A DNA stretch of 17,078 nt from Lachnospiraceae bacterium (GTDB lineage: Bacteria > Bacillota > Clostridia > Lachnospirales > Lachnospiraceae). The notes beneath the pieces were generated by a model. The model worked only from the letters and a program-made list of their open reading frames with translations, was not told where the DNA came from and did no database searches. Within the stretch, counting starts at the first letter, position 1, and each line of letters opens with the position of its first letter. The position numbers were made by a program, and so were the translations under genes. Below, piece by piece: positions 7,627 to 15,036 of the stretch. The DNA lies in the NCBI GenBank assembly GCA_900763175.1, contig CAAFJI010000186.1:1-17078 (forward strand), in the 5' to 3' direction.

Positions 7627-7939
7627 CAGTTAAACCGATGAGAAAGAGTAGTAAATCAGAAGCGGCATTTGACTTCCAGGAATCTTGGTGATCATTCAGA
7701 GAGCGGAGGATGGTGTGATCTTCGTATGAAGCGACTGATGGAATGGACTTTCGAGGGCAGCCCGAAATCAGGAACAGGAGAGTAGGCACTGACGGGAACC
7801 GAACCCGTTACCAATCAGGAGTGTATGTTTGTACATGAGAAAGTGGACGTATCGTCAATTTGAGTGGCACCGCGATAATAAAGTATTATTACCGTCTCAA
7901 AGAACAGCGAAAATGTTGTTTTTTGAAGACGGTTTTTTT
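7627..7939 (+). ncRNA. T-box riboswitch leader, tryptophan specifier (UGG)
   Basis: A T-box leader binds a matching tRNA; uncharged tRNA stabilises an antiterminator. The T-box itself is TGAGTGGCACCGCG (7861-7874). The antiterminator pairs TTTGAG (7859-7864) with CTCAAA (7896-7901), with the hairpin ATAATA-AAG-TATTAT inside. The competing terminator pairs ACCGTCT (7891-7897) with AGACGGT (7927-7933), then seven Ts to 7939. Stem I shows the conserved distal region AGAGAGCGGAGGATGGTG (7698-7715). The specifier context is GGAA-TGG-ACTTTCGAG with TGG at 7744-7746, a Trp codon. A stem III-like hairpin pairs ACGGG with CCCGT near 7789-7809. The downstream genes are a trpXYZ-type transporter, in keeping with a Trp specifier. 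Confidence 0.93.
7891..7939 (+). terminator. T-box intrinsic terminator
   Basis: ACCGTCT (7891-7897) pairs with AGACGGT (7927-7933), and A-rich and T-rich inner segments extend the stem. Seven Ts (7933-7939) follow. It shares the CTCAAA segment with the antiterminator, so the two structures exclude each other. Confidence 0.85.
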
Positions 7940-7992
7940 ATACTCACCACCCCACTCATTCTTTCTCGCAGACAAGAGGCAGAAGAATCGGC

Positions 7993-8158
7993 CTAGAGCC
8001 TGCCCCCAAAATCATTCCCGCAATCTGCACGCCCCATTTTGCGGGACTTTTGTCCCGAATTCGGTTGTCGTAGCCCGCTACGACGCCCTCATCCGGGACA
8101 AATTTCCCACAAACTGTGACGCACATCTTGCAGAAAGCATTTGGGGGGCACGCTCTAG
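7993..8158. mobile_element. Fold-back repeat (MITE-like), copy 1, complete
   Basis: This 166-bp unit runs from CTAGAGCCTGCCCCC to GGGGGGCACGCTCTAG and is one long imperfect palindrome. Its centre is the perfect hairpin GTCGTAGC-CC-GCTACGAC (8067-8084), exactly at the midpoint of the unit. Inner arms TTTGTCCCG and CGGGACAAA pair, and the outer 65 bases of each arm align as inverted copies. An alternative local hairpin is CGGGAC-TTTT-GTCCCG. There is no coding capacity. TA dinucleotides at 7994-7995 and 8156-8157 could be a target duplication. It lies inside the trpXYZ leader, between the T-box terminator and the trpX ribosome site. Confidence 0.85.
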
Positions 8159-8197
8159 CATTCTTCCTGACAAAATTAAAGAGAGAGGAAAACTACT

Positions 8198-9223
8198 ATG
8201 AAAAAAAGAATGATCGCAATCGCAGCAGCAACAATGGCAACTATGATGATGACAACACCTGTACTTGCAGAGGATTATAAGATTGGTATCTGCAATTATG
8301 TAGATGATGCTTCCCTGAATCAGATCGTTGATAATCTGGAAAACCGCCTGAAAGAGATTGGAGAAGAAAAAGGTATTAATTTTGAGATTTCCTATGACAA
8401 CTGCAATGCAGATGCAAATGTAATGGAGCAGATCATCTCTGATTTTCAGGCTGATAACGTAGACCTTATGGTTGGAGTGGCAACACCGGTTGCAATGCGT
8501 ATGCAGGCGAGTACAGAAGGAACCGACATTCCGGTTATATTTTCCGCAGTATCTGATCCGGTTGGCTCCGGACTTGTAGATTCTCTGGATGCTCCGGGTG
8601 CAAACATCACAGGAACAAGCGATTATCTGGATACCGCATCTGTTATGAAGCTGATTTTTGCAGTAAATCCAGATGCCAAGAAAATTGGTCTTTTATATGA
8701 CATCGGACAGGACTCTTCCACAACAGCCATTGAGGAAGCAAAGGCTTATTTGGAGGAGAACGGAATCGAATATGTAGAGCGTACCGGAACTACCACAGAT
8801 GAAGTACAGCTTGCTGCAGACGCTCTGATCGCAGACGGCGTGGATGCAGTCTTTACGCCTACAGACAACACCATTATGACAGCAGAGCTTTCCATTTACG
8901 AAAAATTTATGGATGCGGGAATTCCTCACTACACAGGAGCTGATTCCTTCGCATTGAACGGTGCATTTGCAGGATATGGTGTTGACTACGCAAACCTTGG
9001 TGAAAAGACAGCAGATATGGTAGCTGCCGTTCTTCTGGACGGAGCAGATCCGGCAAGCACACCTGTAGAAACCTTCGACAATGGTACTGCAACTGTAAAT
9101 ACGGAAACCTGCGAAGGACTGGGACTTGATTTTGAAACTGTAAAAGCTGCCATGGAGCCTCTTTGCACACAAGTAAACGAGATCGTGACAGCAGAAAGCT
9201 TTGACGAGCTGGAAGAAAAATAA
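8198..9223 (+). CDS. trpX: Tryptophan ABC transporter, substrate-binding protein TrpX
   Basis: A 341-residue solute-binding protein of the ABC_sub_bind type. It would capture tryptophan outside the membrane and deliver it to TrpYZ; the substrate is inferred from the Trp T-box and gene order. The N-terminus MKKRMIAIAAATMATMMM is a signal peptide, with a likely signal peptidase I site VLA-ED after residue 24. There is no lipobox cysteine (the first Cys is residue 32, past the cleavage site), unusual for a Gram-positive binding protein. Family stretches include ATPVAMRMQ, PVIFSAVSDPVGSGLV, NITGTSD, IGLLYDIGQDSS, AVFTPTDNTI and YGVDYANLGEKTADM. Ribosome site GAGAGAGG precedes the ATG. The stop is 15 bases before trpY. 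Confidence 0.88.
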   Translation: MKKRMIAIAAATMATMMMTTPVLAEDYKIGICNYVDDASLNQIVDNLENRLKEIGEEKGINFEISYDNCNADANVMEQIISDFQADNVDLMVGVATPVAMRMQASTEGTDIPVIFSAVSDPVGSGLVDSLDAPGANITGTSDYLDTASVMKLIFAVNPDAKKIGLLYDIGQDSSTTAIEEAKAYLEENGIEYVERTGTTTDEVQLAADALIADGVDAVFTPTDNTIMTAELSIYEKFMDAGIPHYTGADSFALNGAFAGYGVDYANLGEKTADMVAAVLLDGADPASTPVETFDNGTATVNTETCEGLGLDFETVKAAMEPLCTQVNEIVTAESFDELEEK

Positions 9224-9238
9224 CCGGAGGAAAATATT

Positions 9239-10165
9239 GTGACACTGGCTACTGCACTCTCCCTTGGAGAAACTGCCCTGAAACTTGGACTGATCTGTTC
9301 TTTGACTGTCCTTGCATTATTTTTAAGTTATTCTATGCTGAATGTCTGCGACCTTTCTACAGACGGCTGCTTCACACTTGGAGCCGCTGTAGGGGCCGCA
9401 GTAGCGGTAAGCGGACACCCCTTTTTATCCATTCTGGCAGCCATGCTTGCCGGAATCTGCTCTGGATTTGTTACCGGATTTTTGCAGACAAAGATGGGCG
9501 TTGACAGCCTGCTTGCCGGAATTATCGTGAATACAGGACTGTATTCCATCAACATTGCAGTGATGGGAGGTTCTTCCCTGATCAACATGAACCGTACAGA
9601 TACTGTATTTTCCATGATGAAAGATGCCCTTGCAAATACACCATTAAAGGGAAGATCCGACATTGTGGTGGCACTGATCGCAGTAGCTTTGATAGTCGCA
9701 TTTCTTGTGGTTTTCCTGAAAACACGCCTTGGACTTGCAATCCGTGCCACAGGAAATAACGCAGACATGGTGAAATCCTCCTCCATCAACCCGGTATTTA
9801 CTACCATCATTGGACTGTGTATCGCAAACTCCTTTACAGCACTGTCCGGATGCCTGCTTTCCCAGTCACAGAAATCGGTTGACATCAACATTGGACAGGG
9901 AATGGTTACCATAGCCCTTGCATCCCTTCTGATCGGCGGAACCATTCTGGGAAAAGGCGGCATCTTCATCCGGGCGGTAGGAATGGTCCTTGGTTCCTTT
10001 GTCTTCCGTCTGGTTTATACCGTTGCACTACGGTTTAATATGCCGGCATTTATGCTGAAGCTGGTTTCCTCCGTGATCGTGATCCTGGCAATTTCCGGCC
10101 CGTATCTGAAGCAGCAGTGGCCTCAGATCAAAAGAAGGATGACACATCAGAAGGGAGGAATCTGA
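9239..10165 (+). CDS. trpY: Tryptophan ABC transporter, permease TrpY
   Basis: A 308-residue, strongly hydrophobic protein with about eight to nine membrane segments, matching the branched-chain-amino-acid-type (LivH-like) permease family. Recognisable stretches are LSYSMLNVCDLSTDGCFTLGAA near residue 40, MGVDSLLAGIIVNTGLYSIN, GLAIRATGNNADMVKSSSIN and SLLIGGTILGKGG. It starts at GTG 9239 with GGAGG (9226-9230) eight bases upstream, and its stop (10163-10165) is two bases before trpZ. It forms the membrane channel with TrpZ as ATPase. The family assignment is strong; tryptophan as substrate rests on the T-box and neighbours. Confidence 0.87.
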   Translation: MTLATALSLGETALKLGLICSLTVLALFLSYSMLNVCDLSTDGCFTLGAAVGAAVAVSGHPFLSILAAMLAGICSGFVTGFLQTKMGVDSLLAGIIVNTGLYSINIAVMGGSSLINMNRTDTVFSMMKDALANTPLKGRSDIVVALIAVALIVAFLVVFLKTRLGLAIRATGNNADMVKSSSINPVFTTIIGLCIANSFTALSGCLLSQSQKSVDINIGQGMVTIALASLLIGGTILGKGGIFIRAVGMVLGSFVFRLVYTVALRFNMPAFMLKLVSSVIVILAISGPYLKQQWPQIKRRMTHQKGGI

Positions 10166-10167
10166 TC

Positions 10168-10962
10168 ATGCTGAAGCTTAACCATATTTCCAAAACCTTT
10201 AATCCCGGAACTGTAAATGAAAAGGTAGCCATAAGGAACCTTTCCCTTGAACTTGAAAAAGGGGATTTTGCTACGATCATCGGTTCTAACGGTGCTGGAA
10301 AATCTACGATGTTTAATGCAATCTGTGGAGATTTCATGACAGATTCCGGTTCCATTTTGCTGGATGGCCAGGATATTACCTTTATGCCCCAGCATACCAG
10401 GGCAAAGGATATCGGACGTCTTTACCAGGATCCCATGCGCGGAACAGCACCGGGAATGACCATTGAGGAAAACCTGGCCCTGGCTGCAGGAAAAGGCGGC
10501 TGGCTTTCCCGTATTACCAAAAGTGACAAAGAGCGGTTCCGTGAACAGCTAAGGCTCCTTGACATTGGTCTGGAGGACAGGATGAACCATCCGGTAGGAC
10601 TTCTTTCCGGAGGACAAAGGCAGGCACTTACCCTTCTTATGGCAACCATGAACCCGCCCAAGCTTCTTCTTCTGGATGAACATACGGCGGCCCTCGACCC
10701 TGGAACAGCAGAGAAGGTTTTGAATCTTACGAAGAAGATCGTGGAGGAACATCATCTTACCTGCCTTATGATCACCCACAATATGCAGTCTGCACTGGAG
10801 CTGGGAAACCGGATCCTGATGATGGATTCGGGAAATATCGTTCTGGATATTAAAGAGCAGGAAAAGAAAGATCTTACAGTAGAAGGCCTTCTGGAAAAAT
10901 TTAAAACAGGAGCCGGAAAGAAGCTGGATAACGACAGGATTCTTCTTTCCAAAGAGAAATAA
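10168..10962 (+). CDS. trpZ: Tryptophan ABC transporter, ATP-binding protein TrpZ
   Basis: A 264-residue ABC ATPase that powers TrpXY. Motifs: Walker A GSNGAGKST at residues 39-47, Q-loop region RLYQDPM, signature LSGGQ at 146-150, Walker B LLLLDE with D170 and E171, D-loop ALDP, and switch His in MITHN. After the catalytic Glu is HTAALDP rather than the more common PTAALDP, which is usual in this subfamily. I use the ATG at 10168, preceded by GGGAGG (10153-10158), rather than an in-frame ATG at 10117 inside trpY. The stop at 10960-10962 is followed within 14 bases by the second fold-back repeat, which may also serve to end the transcript. Confidence 0.9.
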   Translation: MLKLNHISKTFNPGTVNEKVAIRNLSLELEKGDFATIIGSNGAGKSTMFNAICGDFMTDSGSILLDGQDITFMPQHTRAKDIGRLYQDPMRGTAPGMTIEENLALAAGKGGWLSRITKSDKERFREQLRLLDIGLEDRMNHPVGLLSGGQRQALTLLMATMNPPKLLLLDEHTAALDPGTAEKVLNLTKKIVEEHHLTCLMITHNMQSALELGNRILMMDSGNIVLDIKEQEKKDLTVEGLLEKFKTGAGKKLDNDRILLSKEK

Positions 10963-10975
10963 AAATCTGCCTTGC

Positions 10976-11130
10976 TTAGAGCGTGCCCCCAAAATCATTC
11001 CTGCAATCTGTACGCCCCACTTTGCGGGACTTTTGTCCCGAATTCAGTTGCCGTAGCCCGCTACGACGCCCTCATCCGGGACAAATTGTGACGCACATCT
11101 TGCAGAAAGCCTTTTTCAAACACGCTCTAG
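10976..11130. mobile_element. Fold-back repeat (MITE-like), copy 2, internally deleted
   Basis: This is a 155-bp copy of the 166-bp unit. It keeps AGAGCGTGCCCCC at the left, CGGGAC-TTTT-GTCCCG, the core CGTAGC-CC-GCTACG and CACGCTCTAG at the right. It differs by scattered substitutions and lacks 11 bases (TCCCACAAACT in copy 1) in the right arm. The GGGGGG near the right end is replaced by TTTTCAAA-type sequence. Its left end reads TTAG rather than CTAG. It lies between the convergent genes trpZ and tmcAL, and its last four bases contain the tmcAL stop codon (CTA at 11127-11129 on the + strand). Confidence 0.85.
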
Positions 11131-12344
11131 ACAATTACAATCTGCTGTCTGTATTCGTGAATACAGGCAGCATTTTTTTTCTGGGCAATCAGGCTTTCGT
11201 AGAGATTGGAGGCAAAGGTGGTTTCATCCAGGATCGCCATGGCCTGGTCCGGCAACAGGCTTGCCGCATCGGAAAGCCTGGTGATAAGGGGAAGCCTTCC
11301 CTGCCTTTTGATCATGCCCAGAAGAGGTGCACTGGCTCTGCGAAATCCAAGAACCCGTGCATAGGGAACTGTCTCCGGCACACTTTTTATATGGAGGAGC
11401 ATATGGAGCAAAGCTCTCTGCACCCTGGTCTGGGTGATATTTTTGGTTTTCAGAAGCTGGACAAACTGGGAAAAACCTTCAAACTCACAGCGACAGGAGA
11501 GAACCCTCTTTGCCAGAGCCTCAGACATATCTGCATAGGTGCACAGGCTTTCCTCTGTTTCACACAGCAGGCAGTAGCGAAAAATGATGTCCAGGTCGTT
11601 TTCTGAAAGACAGGCATTTCTTTGAAGGGCATCCAGAAAAACAGCTCTGGCTCCGGAAGGGAGAAAAGAGGCAGCCTGCATCTTTCCTTTTTCCTGAAAA
11701 ACGGACTGCCGGATAGCAGAGGCAGAGGGAAGCTGCTGCTCCAGAAGACTGGTTTCATGATAGCTGCTTCCCTGGCGCTTCAGGGCAAAAGGTGTGATCT
11801 GGCTGTGTTCCCGTATCAGAGCTTTGCAATATTCGATGCCAAGGATATTGTTGGGAGAGGCCAGTATCCTGGAAATCTCTTCATTATCCGGAAAAAGACC
11901 GCAAAGAGCCAGAGCCCTCGCCTTTGGAAAGGTCATTCCCTCCTTTAGATTCTCCTGAAGAGCTTTGCGAAAGGGCAGAGGCTCTTCTGCAAGAAAATGG
12001 GCCAGCTCCATAAGAAGCTTCGCATCTCCCCATTCGCTTCCGAAGCACAAGGTATTGACAACCCCAAGTCCGTCAAGGAGCTGCACGCCTCCTCTTGCAA
12101 AAAGCTCTGCACTTGCAGTGGCGAGGGCAGCAGGAAGCTCCAGGACAAGGTCTGCACCTTCCAGAAGTGCCATTCTGGCTCTGTCGTATTTGGAAAAAAG
12201 GGCGGGCGTTCCCCTCTGGACGAAATCACCGCTCATGGCAACGATGACATAGTCTGTATTTTCCTGTTCCCGCAGATAGTTTATCTGATATTTGTGTCCT
12301 TCATGAAAGGGATTGTATTCCGCAATGATTCCGGCCGTCTTCAT
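11127..12344 (-). CDS. tmcAL: tRNA(Met) cytidine acetate ligase TmcAL (YlbM)
   Basis: This cytoplasmic enzyme uses acetate and ATP to form N4-acetylcytidine at the wobble base (C34) of elongator tRNA-Met. The 405-residue length is normal. Near the N-terminus IIAEYNPFHEGHKYQI carries the nucleotide-binding HxGH, followed by VAMSGDFVQRGTPALFSKYDRARMAL, GADLVLELP and ILASPNNILGIEYCKAL, all family hallmarks. I use the ATG at 12344 because MKTAGIIAEYNPFH is the usual start and a GAGGTG ribosome site (CACCTC at 12352-12357 on the + strand) precedes it. The ATG at 12389 lies upstream of that site. The gene is convergent with trpZ and divergent from pta. Its TAG stop is formed by the end of fold-back repeat copy 2. 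An acetate-using enzyme beside acetate-producing pta-ackA is notable but may be chance. Confidence 0.9.
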   Translation of the reverse strand: MKTAGIIAEYNPFHEGHKYQINYLREQENTDYVIVAMSGDFVQRGTPALFSKYDRARMALLEGADLVLELPAALATASAELFARGGVQLLDGLGVVNTLCFGSEWGDAKLLMELAHFLAEEPLPFRKALQENLKEGMTFPKARALALCGLFPDNEEISRILASPNNILGIEYCKALIREHSQITPFALKRQGSSYHETSLLEQQLPSASAIRQSVFQEKGKMQAASFLPSGARAVFLDALQRNACLSENDLDIIFRYCLLCETEESLCTYADMSEALAKRVLSCRCEFEGFSQFVQLLKTKNITQTRVQRALLHMLLHIKSVPETVPYARVLGFRRASAPLLGMIKRQGRLPLITRLSDAASLLPDQAMAILDETTFASNLYESLIAQKKNAACIHEYRQQIVIV

Positions 12345-12379
12345 AAAATTGCACCTCAAAAAATACGTTCTTGTGCCAT

Positions 12380-12408
12380 ATTCTAACATTGAAACGCTTG
12401 AAATACAA
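12380..12408 (-). promoter_or_regulatory. Putative sigma-A promoter for tmcAL
   Basis: On the minus strand, TAGAAT (12380-12385) is a five-of-six -10 box. It lies 17 bp downstream of TTGTAT (12403-12408), which matches only the TTG of the -35. It shares base 12403 with the pta -35 box, so the two divergent promoters occupy the same DNA. Confidence 0.45.
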
Positions 12409-12426
12409 GGCCGGGTGGCGTATAAT
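12398..12426 (+). promoter_or_regulatory. Sigma-A promoter of pta(-ackA)
   Basis: TTGAAA (12398-12403) and a perfect TATAAT (12421-12426) are spaced by 17 bp. The start point would be near 12433, giving a leader of about 100 nt before the pta ATG. Confidence 0.75.
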
Positions 12427-12534
12427 AAAAGACAGGTTACAAGGATAAAAGGTTATTGGAAGGAGAGCTGCAGATTCGCAGGCAATTCTGGATAATAACG
12501 ATAAAATGTAACAAATGAAAGGAGTTATTGAACA

Positions 12535-13539
12535 ATGGGATTTATTGATGTAATCAAAGAAAGAGCAAAATCCAACATTAAGACAATCGTACTTCCTGAG
12601 ACAGAGGACATGAGAACTCTGGAAGCAGCAGACAAGATTTTAAAAGAGGGAATTGCGAAGCTTGTACTTGTAGGTAATGAGGAAGCTGTTAAGAAGAGCG
12701 CAGCTGAAGGCGGATTTGATATTTCCGGTGCACAGATCGTAGATCCTGCAACTTCTGAGAAGACTCAGGGATATATTGACAAATTAGTTGAATTAAGACA
12801 GAAAAAAGGCATGACACCAGAGCAGGCAAAGGAGATCCTTCTGAACCAGTATCTGTACTATGGTGTTATGATGGTTAAGATGGGAGATGCAGACGGCATG
12901 GTTTCCGGTGCCTGCCATTCTACAGCAGATACATTAAGACCTTGTCTTCAGATCCTGAAGACAAAACCAGGAACAAAGCTTGTTTCCGCATTCTTCCTGA
13001 TCATTGTTCCGGATTGCGAGTATGGCGCTGACGGTGCGTTCGTATTTGGTGATTCCGGTCTGAACCAGAACCCGAATCCGGAAGAGCTTGCAGCAATCGC
13101 AGCATCTTCTGCAGAGTCCTTCAAGCTTCTTGTTCAGGAGGAGCCAGTAGTAGCTATGCTTTCCCATTCCACAAAGGGAAGTGCAAAACATGCTGACGTT
13201 GACAAAGTTGTTGAGGCTACCAGAATCGCAAAAGAGCAGAACCCAGAGCTTGCACTTGATGGAGAGTTCCAGCTTGATGCAGCTATCGTTCCAAGCGTAG
13301 GCGCATCCAAAGCTCCGGGAAGTCCGGTTGCCGGCAAAGCAAACGTTCTTATCTTCCCAGACCTTGATGCAGGAAACATTGGATACAAGCTTGCTCAGCG
13401 TCTTGCTAAGGCAGAAGCTTACGGACCTATCACACAGGGTATCGCAAAACCTGTAAACGACCTGTCCCGTGGATGCTCTGCTGACGATATCGTTGGTGTT
13501 GTAGCTATTACATCTGTACAGTGCCAGGCACAGGACTGA
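12535..13539 (+). CDS. pta: Phosphate acetyltransferase
   Basis: Converts acetyl-CoA and phosphate to acetyl phosphate and CoA, the first step of acetate formation in the cytoplasm. The 334 residues match the short, single-domain Pta form without the N-terminal regulatory domain of the E. coli enzyme. Family stretches: IVLPETEDMRTLEAA, DADGMVSGACHSTADTLRP, VFGDSGLNQNPNPEELA, MLSHSTKGS, DGEFQLDAAIVP, GKANVLIFPDLDAGNIGYKL and GPITQGIAKPVNDLSRG. The ATG follows AAAGGAG (12518-12524). The gene has its own consensus promoter and a leader of about 100 nt; ackA follows after 120 nt. The identification is certain. Confidence 0.96.
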   Translation: MGFIDVIKERAKSNIKTIVLPETEDMRTLEAADKILKEGIAKLVLVGNEEAVKKSAAEGGFDISGAQIVDPATSEKTQGYIDKLVELRQKKGMTPEQAKEILLNQYLYYGVMMVKMGDADGMVSGACHSTADTLRPCLQILKTKPGTKLVSAFFLIIVPDCEYGADGAFVFGDSGLNQNPNPEELAAIAASSAESFKLLVQEEPVVAMLSHSTKGSAKHADVDKVVEATRIAKEQNPELALDGEFQLDAAIVPSVGASKAPGSPVAGKANVLIFPDLDAGNIGYKLAQRLAKAEAYGPITQGIAKPVNDLSRGCSADDIVGVVAITSVQCQAQD

Positions 13540-13577
13540 TAGGAAAATCTTTTTAAGAAGGTAATACATATAAGAGG

Positions 13578-13621
13578 CAGGGAATGAGCTGACTGTAGCT
13601 GTACAGTATACTTATTCCCTG
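13578..13621 (+). other. Strong hairpin in the pta-ackA intergenic region
   Basis: CAGGGAATGAG (13578-13588) pairs with CTTATTCCCTG (13611-13621), with one G-U pair. Inside, ACTGTA (13592-13597) pairs with TACAGT (13602-13607) around GCTG. No T tract follows, so it is not a standard terminator. Likely roles are mRNA stability, processing or partial attenuation between pta and ackA. Confidence 0.6.
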
Positions 13622-13659
13622 TTATCAAACCTATATCATGTAAACAGGAGAGTAAAAAA

Positions 13660-14850
13660 ATGAATGTATTGGTTATCAACTGCGGCAGTTCTTCTTTAAA
13701 ATATCAGCTGATCGATTCTGAGACAGAAGCAGTTCTTGCAAAAGGACTTTGTGAGAGAATCGGTATCGACGGAAGACTGGTATATCAGAAAGCCGGAAAT
13801 GATAAAGAGATTACAGAGGCTTCCATGCCGACACATAAAGAAGCGATCCAGATGGTTCTGGAGGCTCTTACAAACGAGAAAACAGGCGCTATCAAGAGCC
13901 TTGACGAAGTAAACGCTATCGGTCATCGTATCGTACACGGCGGCGAGAAATTTGCTTCTTCCGCTATCATCACAGACGAGATGATCAAAGCAGTAGAAGA
14001 GTGCAACGACCTTGCTCCTCTGCACAATCCTGCAAACCTGATCGGTATCCGTGTATGCTCTGAGCTTATGCCAAATGTACCACAGGTTGGTGTGTTCGAT
14101 ACCGCTTTCCATCAGACAATGCCTGCAAAAGCATATCTGTACGGACTTCCGATCGAGTACTACAAAAACTACAAGGTAAGAAGATATGGTTTCCACGGAA
14201 CCTCACACAGCTTCGTTTCCAAACGTGCTGTCGAATTCCTTGGCCTTGACAAAGACAACTCCAAAGTGATCGTATGCCACCTTGGAAACGGATCTTCCAT
14301 CAGTGCAGTACAGAATGGAAAATGCGTAGATACTACAATGGGACTTACTCCACTTGAAGGTGTTGTAATGGGAACCCGTTCCGGAAGCATTGATCCGGCT
14401 ATCGTCGAGTACATTGCAAAGAAAGAAAACCTTGACATTGCAGGCGTTATGAACGTTCTTAATAAGAAATCCGGTCTTCAGGGAATGTCCGGTGTTTCCA
14501 GCGATATGCGTGACCTCAGAGCAGCTGCTGCTGAGGGTAACGAGGATGCTAAGAACGCAATCGAGGTTCTCTGCTATGGCATCGCAAAATACGTTGGCGG
14601 TTATGTAGCAGCTATGAACGGTGTTGATGCCATCGTATTTACTGCAGGTATCGGTGAGAATGTTGGCATGATCCGTGAGAAGGTCTGCTCTTATCTTGGA
14701 TTCCTTGGAATCACGATTGATGCGAAGGCAAACGAGGCTATGGGTGAAGAGGTTGTTATTTCCGGAGCCGATTCCAAGGTTAAGGTTGCAGTTATTCCTA
14801 CCAACGAAGAGCTTGCAATCTGCCGTGACACTGTAGCACTTGTAAAATAA
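13660..14850 (+). CDS. ackA: Acetate kinase
   Basis: Transfers phosphate from acetyl phosphate to ADP, giving acetate and ATP; with Pta this is the main ATP-yielding end of fermentation. The 396 residues are the usual length. Motifs: NCGSSSLKY at the start, GHRIVHGG with R90, VFDTAFH with D147, YGFHGTSH, CHLGNGSSISA (phosphate and adenosine binding), GLTPLEGVVMGTRSGSIDPAI and FTAGIGEN near the end. The ATG follows AGGAGAG with a run of As. It is most likely co-transcribed with pta; I saw no convincing promoter in the gap. A terminator follows. Confidence 0.96.
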   Translation: MNVLVINCGSSSLKYQLIDSETEAVLAKGLCERIGIDGRLVYQKAGNDKEITEASMPTHKEAIQMVLEALTNEKTGAIKSLDEVNAIGHRIVHGGEKFASSAIITDEMIKAVEECNDLAPLHNPANLIGIRVCSELMPNVPQVGVFDTAFHQTMPAKAYLYGLPIEYYKNYKVRRYGFHGTSHSFVSKRAVEFLGLDKDNSKVIVCHLGNGSSISAVQNGKCVDTTMGLTPLEGVVMGTRSGSIDPAIVEYIAKKENLDIAGVMNVLNKKSGLQGMSGVSSDMRDLRAAAAEGNEDAKNAIEVLCYGIAKYVGGYVAAMNGVDAIVFTAGIGENVGMIREKVCSYLGFLGITIDAKANEAMGEEVVISGADSKVKVAVIPTNEELAICRDTVALVK

Positions 14851-14890
14851 TTTCCAGAGGTTACGGTTATTTTATAGGAAATAGAAAAGG

Positions 14891-14926
14891 TCCTGCCGGA
14901 GAATCATACCTCTGGCAGGATTTTAT
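14891..14926 (+). terminator. Rho-independent terminator after ackA
   Basis: TCCTGCCGGAG (14891-14901) pairs with CTCTGGCAGGA (14910-14920), with one G-U pair and a loop of about 8 nt. TTTTAT follows. Confidence 0.85.
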
Positions 14927-14981
14927 ATGAAGAAATTTTCAATATTTTTGAAAATTTATGAGAGATAAGAGAAATTTCAAG

Positions 14982-15010
14982 TTGACAAATAATGACAGGG
15001 TATGTATAAT
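14982..15010 (+). promoter_or_regulatory. Perfect-consensus sigma-A promoter of yceD-rpmF
   Basis: TTGACA (14982-14987) and TATAAT (15005-15010) are both exact consensus hexamers separated by 17 bp. An A/T-rich stretch upstream (14935-14980) could act as an UP element. The yceD ATG is 27 bases after the -10. Confidence 0.9.
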
Positions 15011-15036
15011 TGATTAAGTGTGAATAGGAGACAATT

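Noticed and set aside
7993..8158. CRISPR-like or tandem repeat array
   Set aside because: The repeated units are dispersed single palindromes several kilobases apart, with no spacer pattern.
7860..8201. Open frame of 113 codons on the + strand
   Set aside because: It runs through the T-box, the terminator and fold-back repeat copy 1, has no ribosome site and no protein-like composition.
10117..10167. Longer N-terminus for trpZ
   Set aside because: It lies inside trpY and reads through the trpZ ribosome site. The ATG at 10168 gives a standard ABC start.
10983..11606. Open frame of 207 codons on the + strand
   Set aside because: It begins in repeat copy 2 and is antisense to tmcAL, whose family match is clear.
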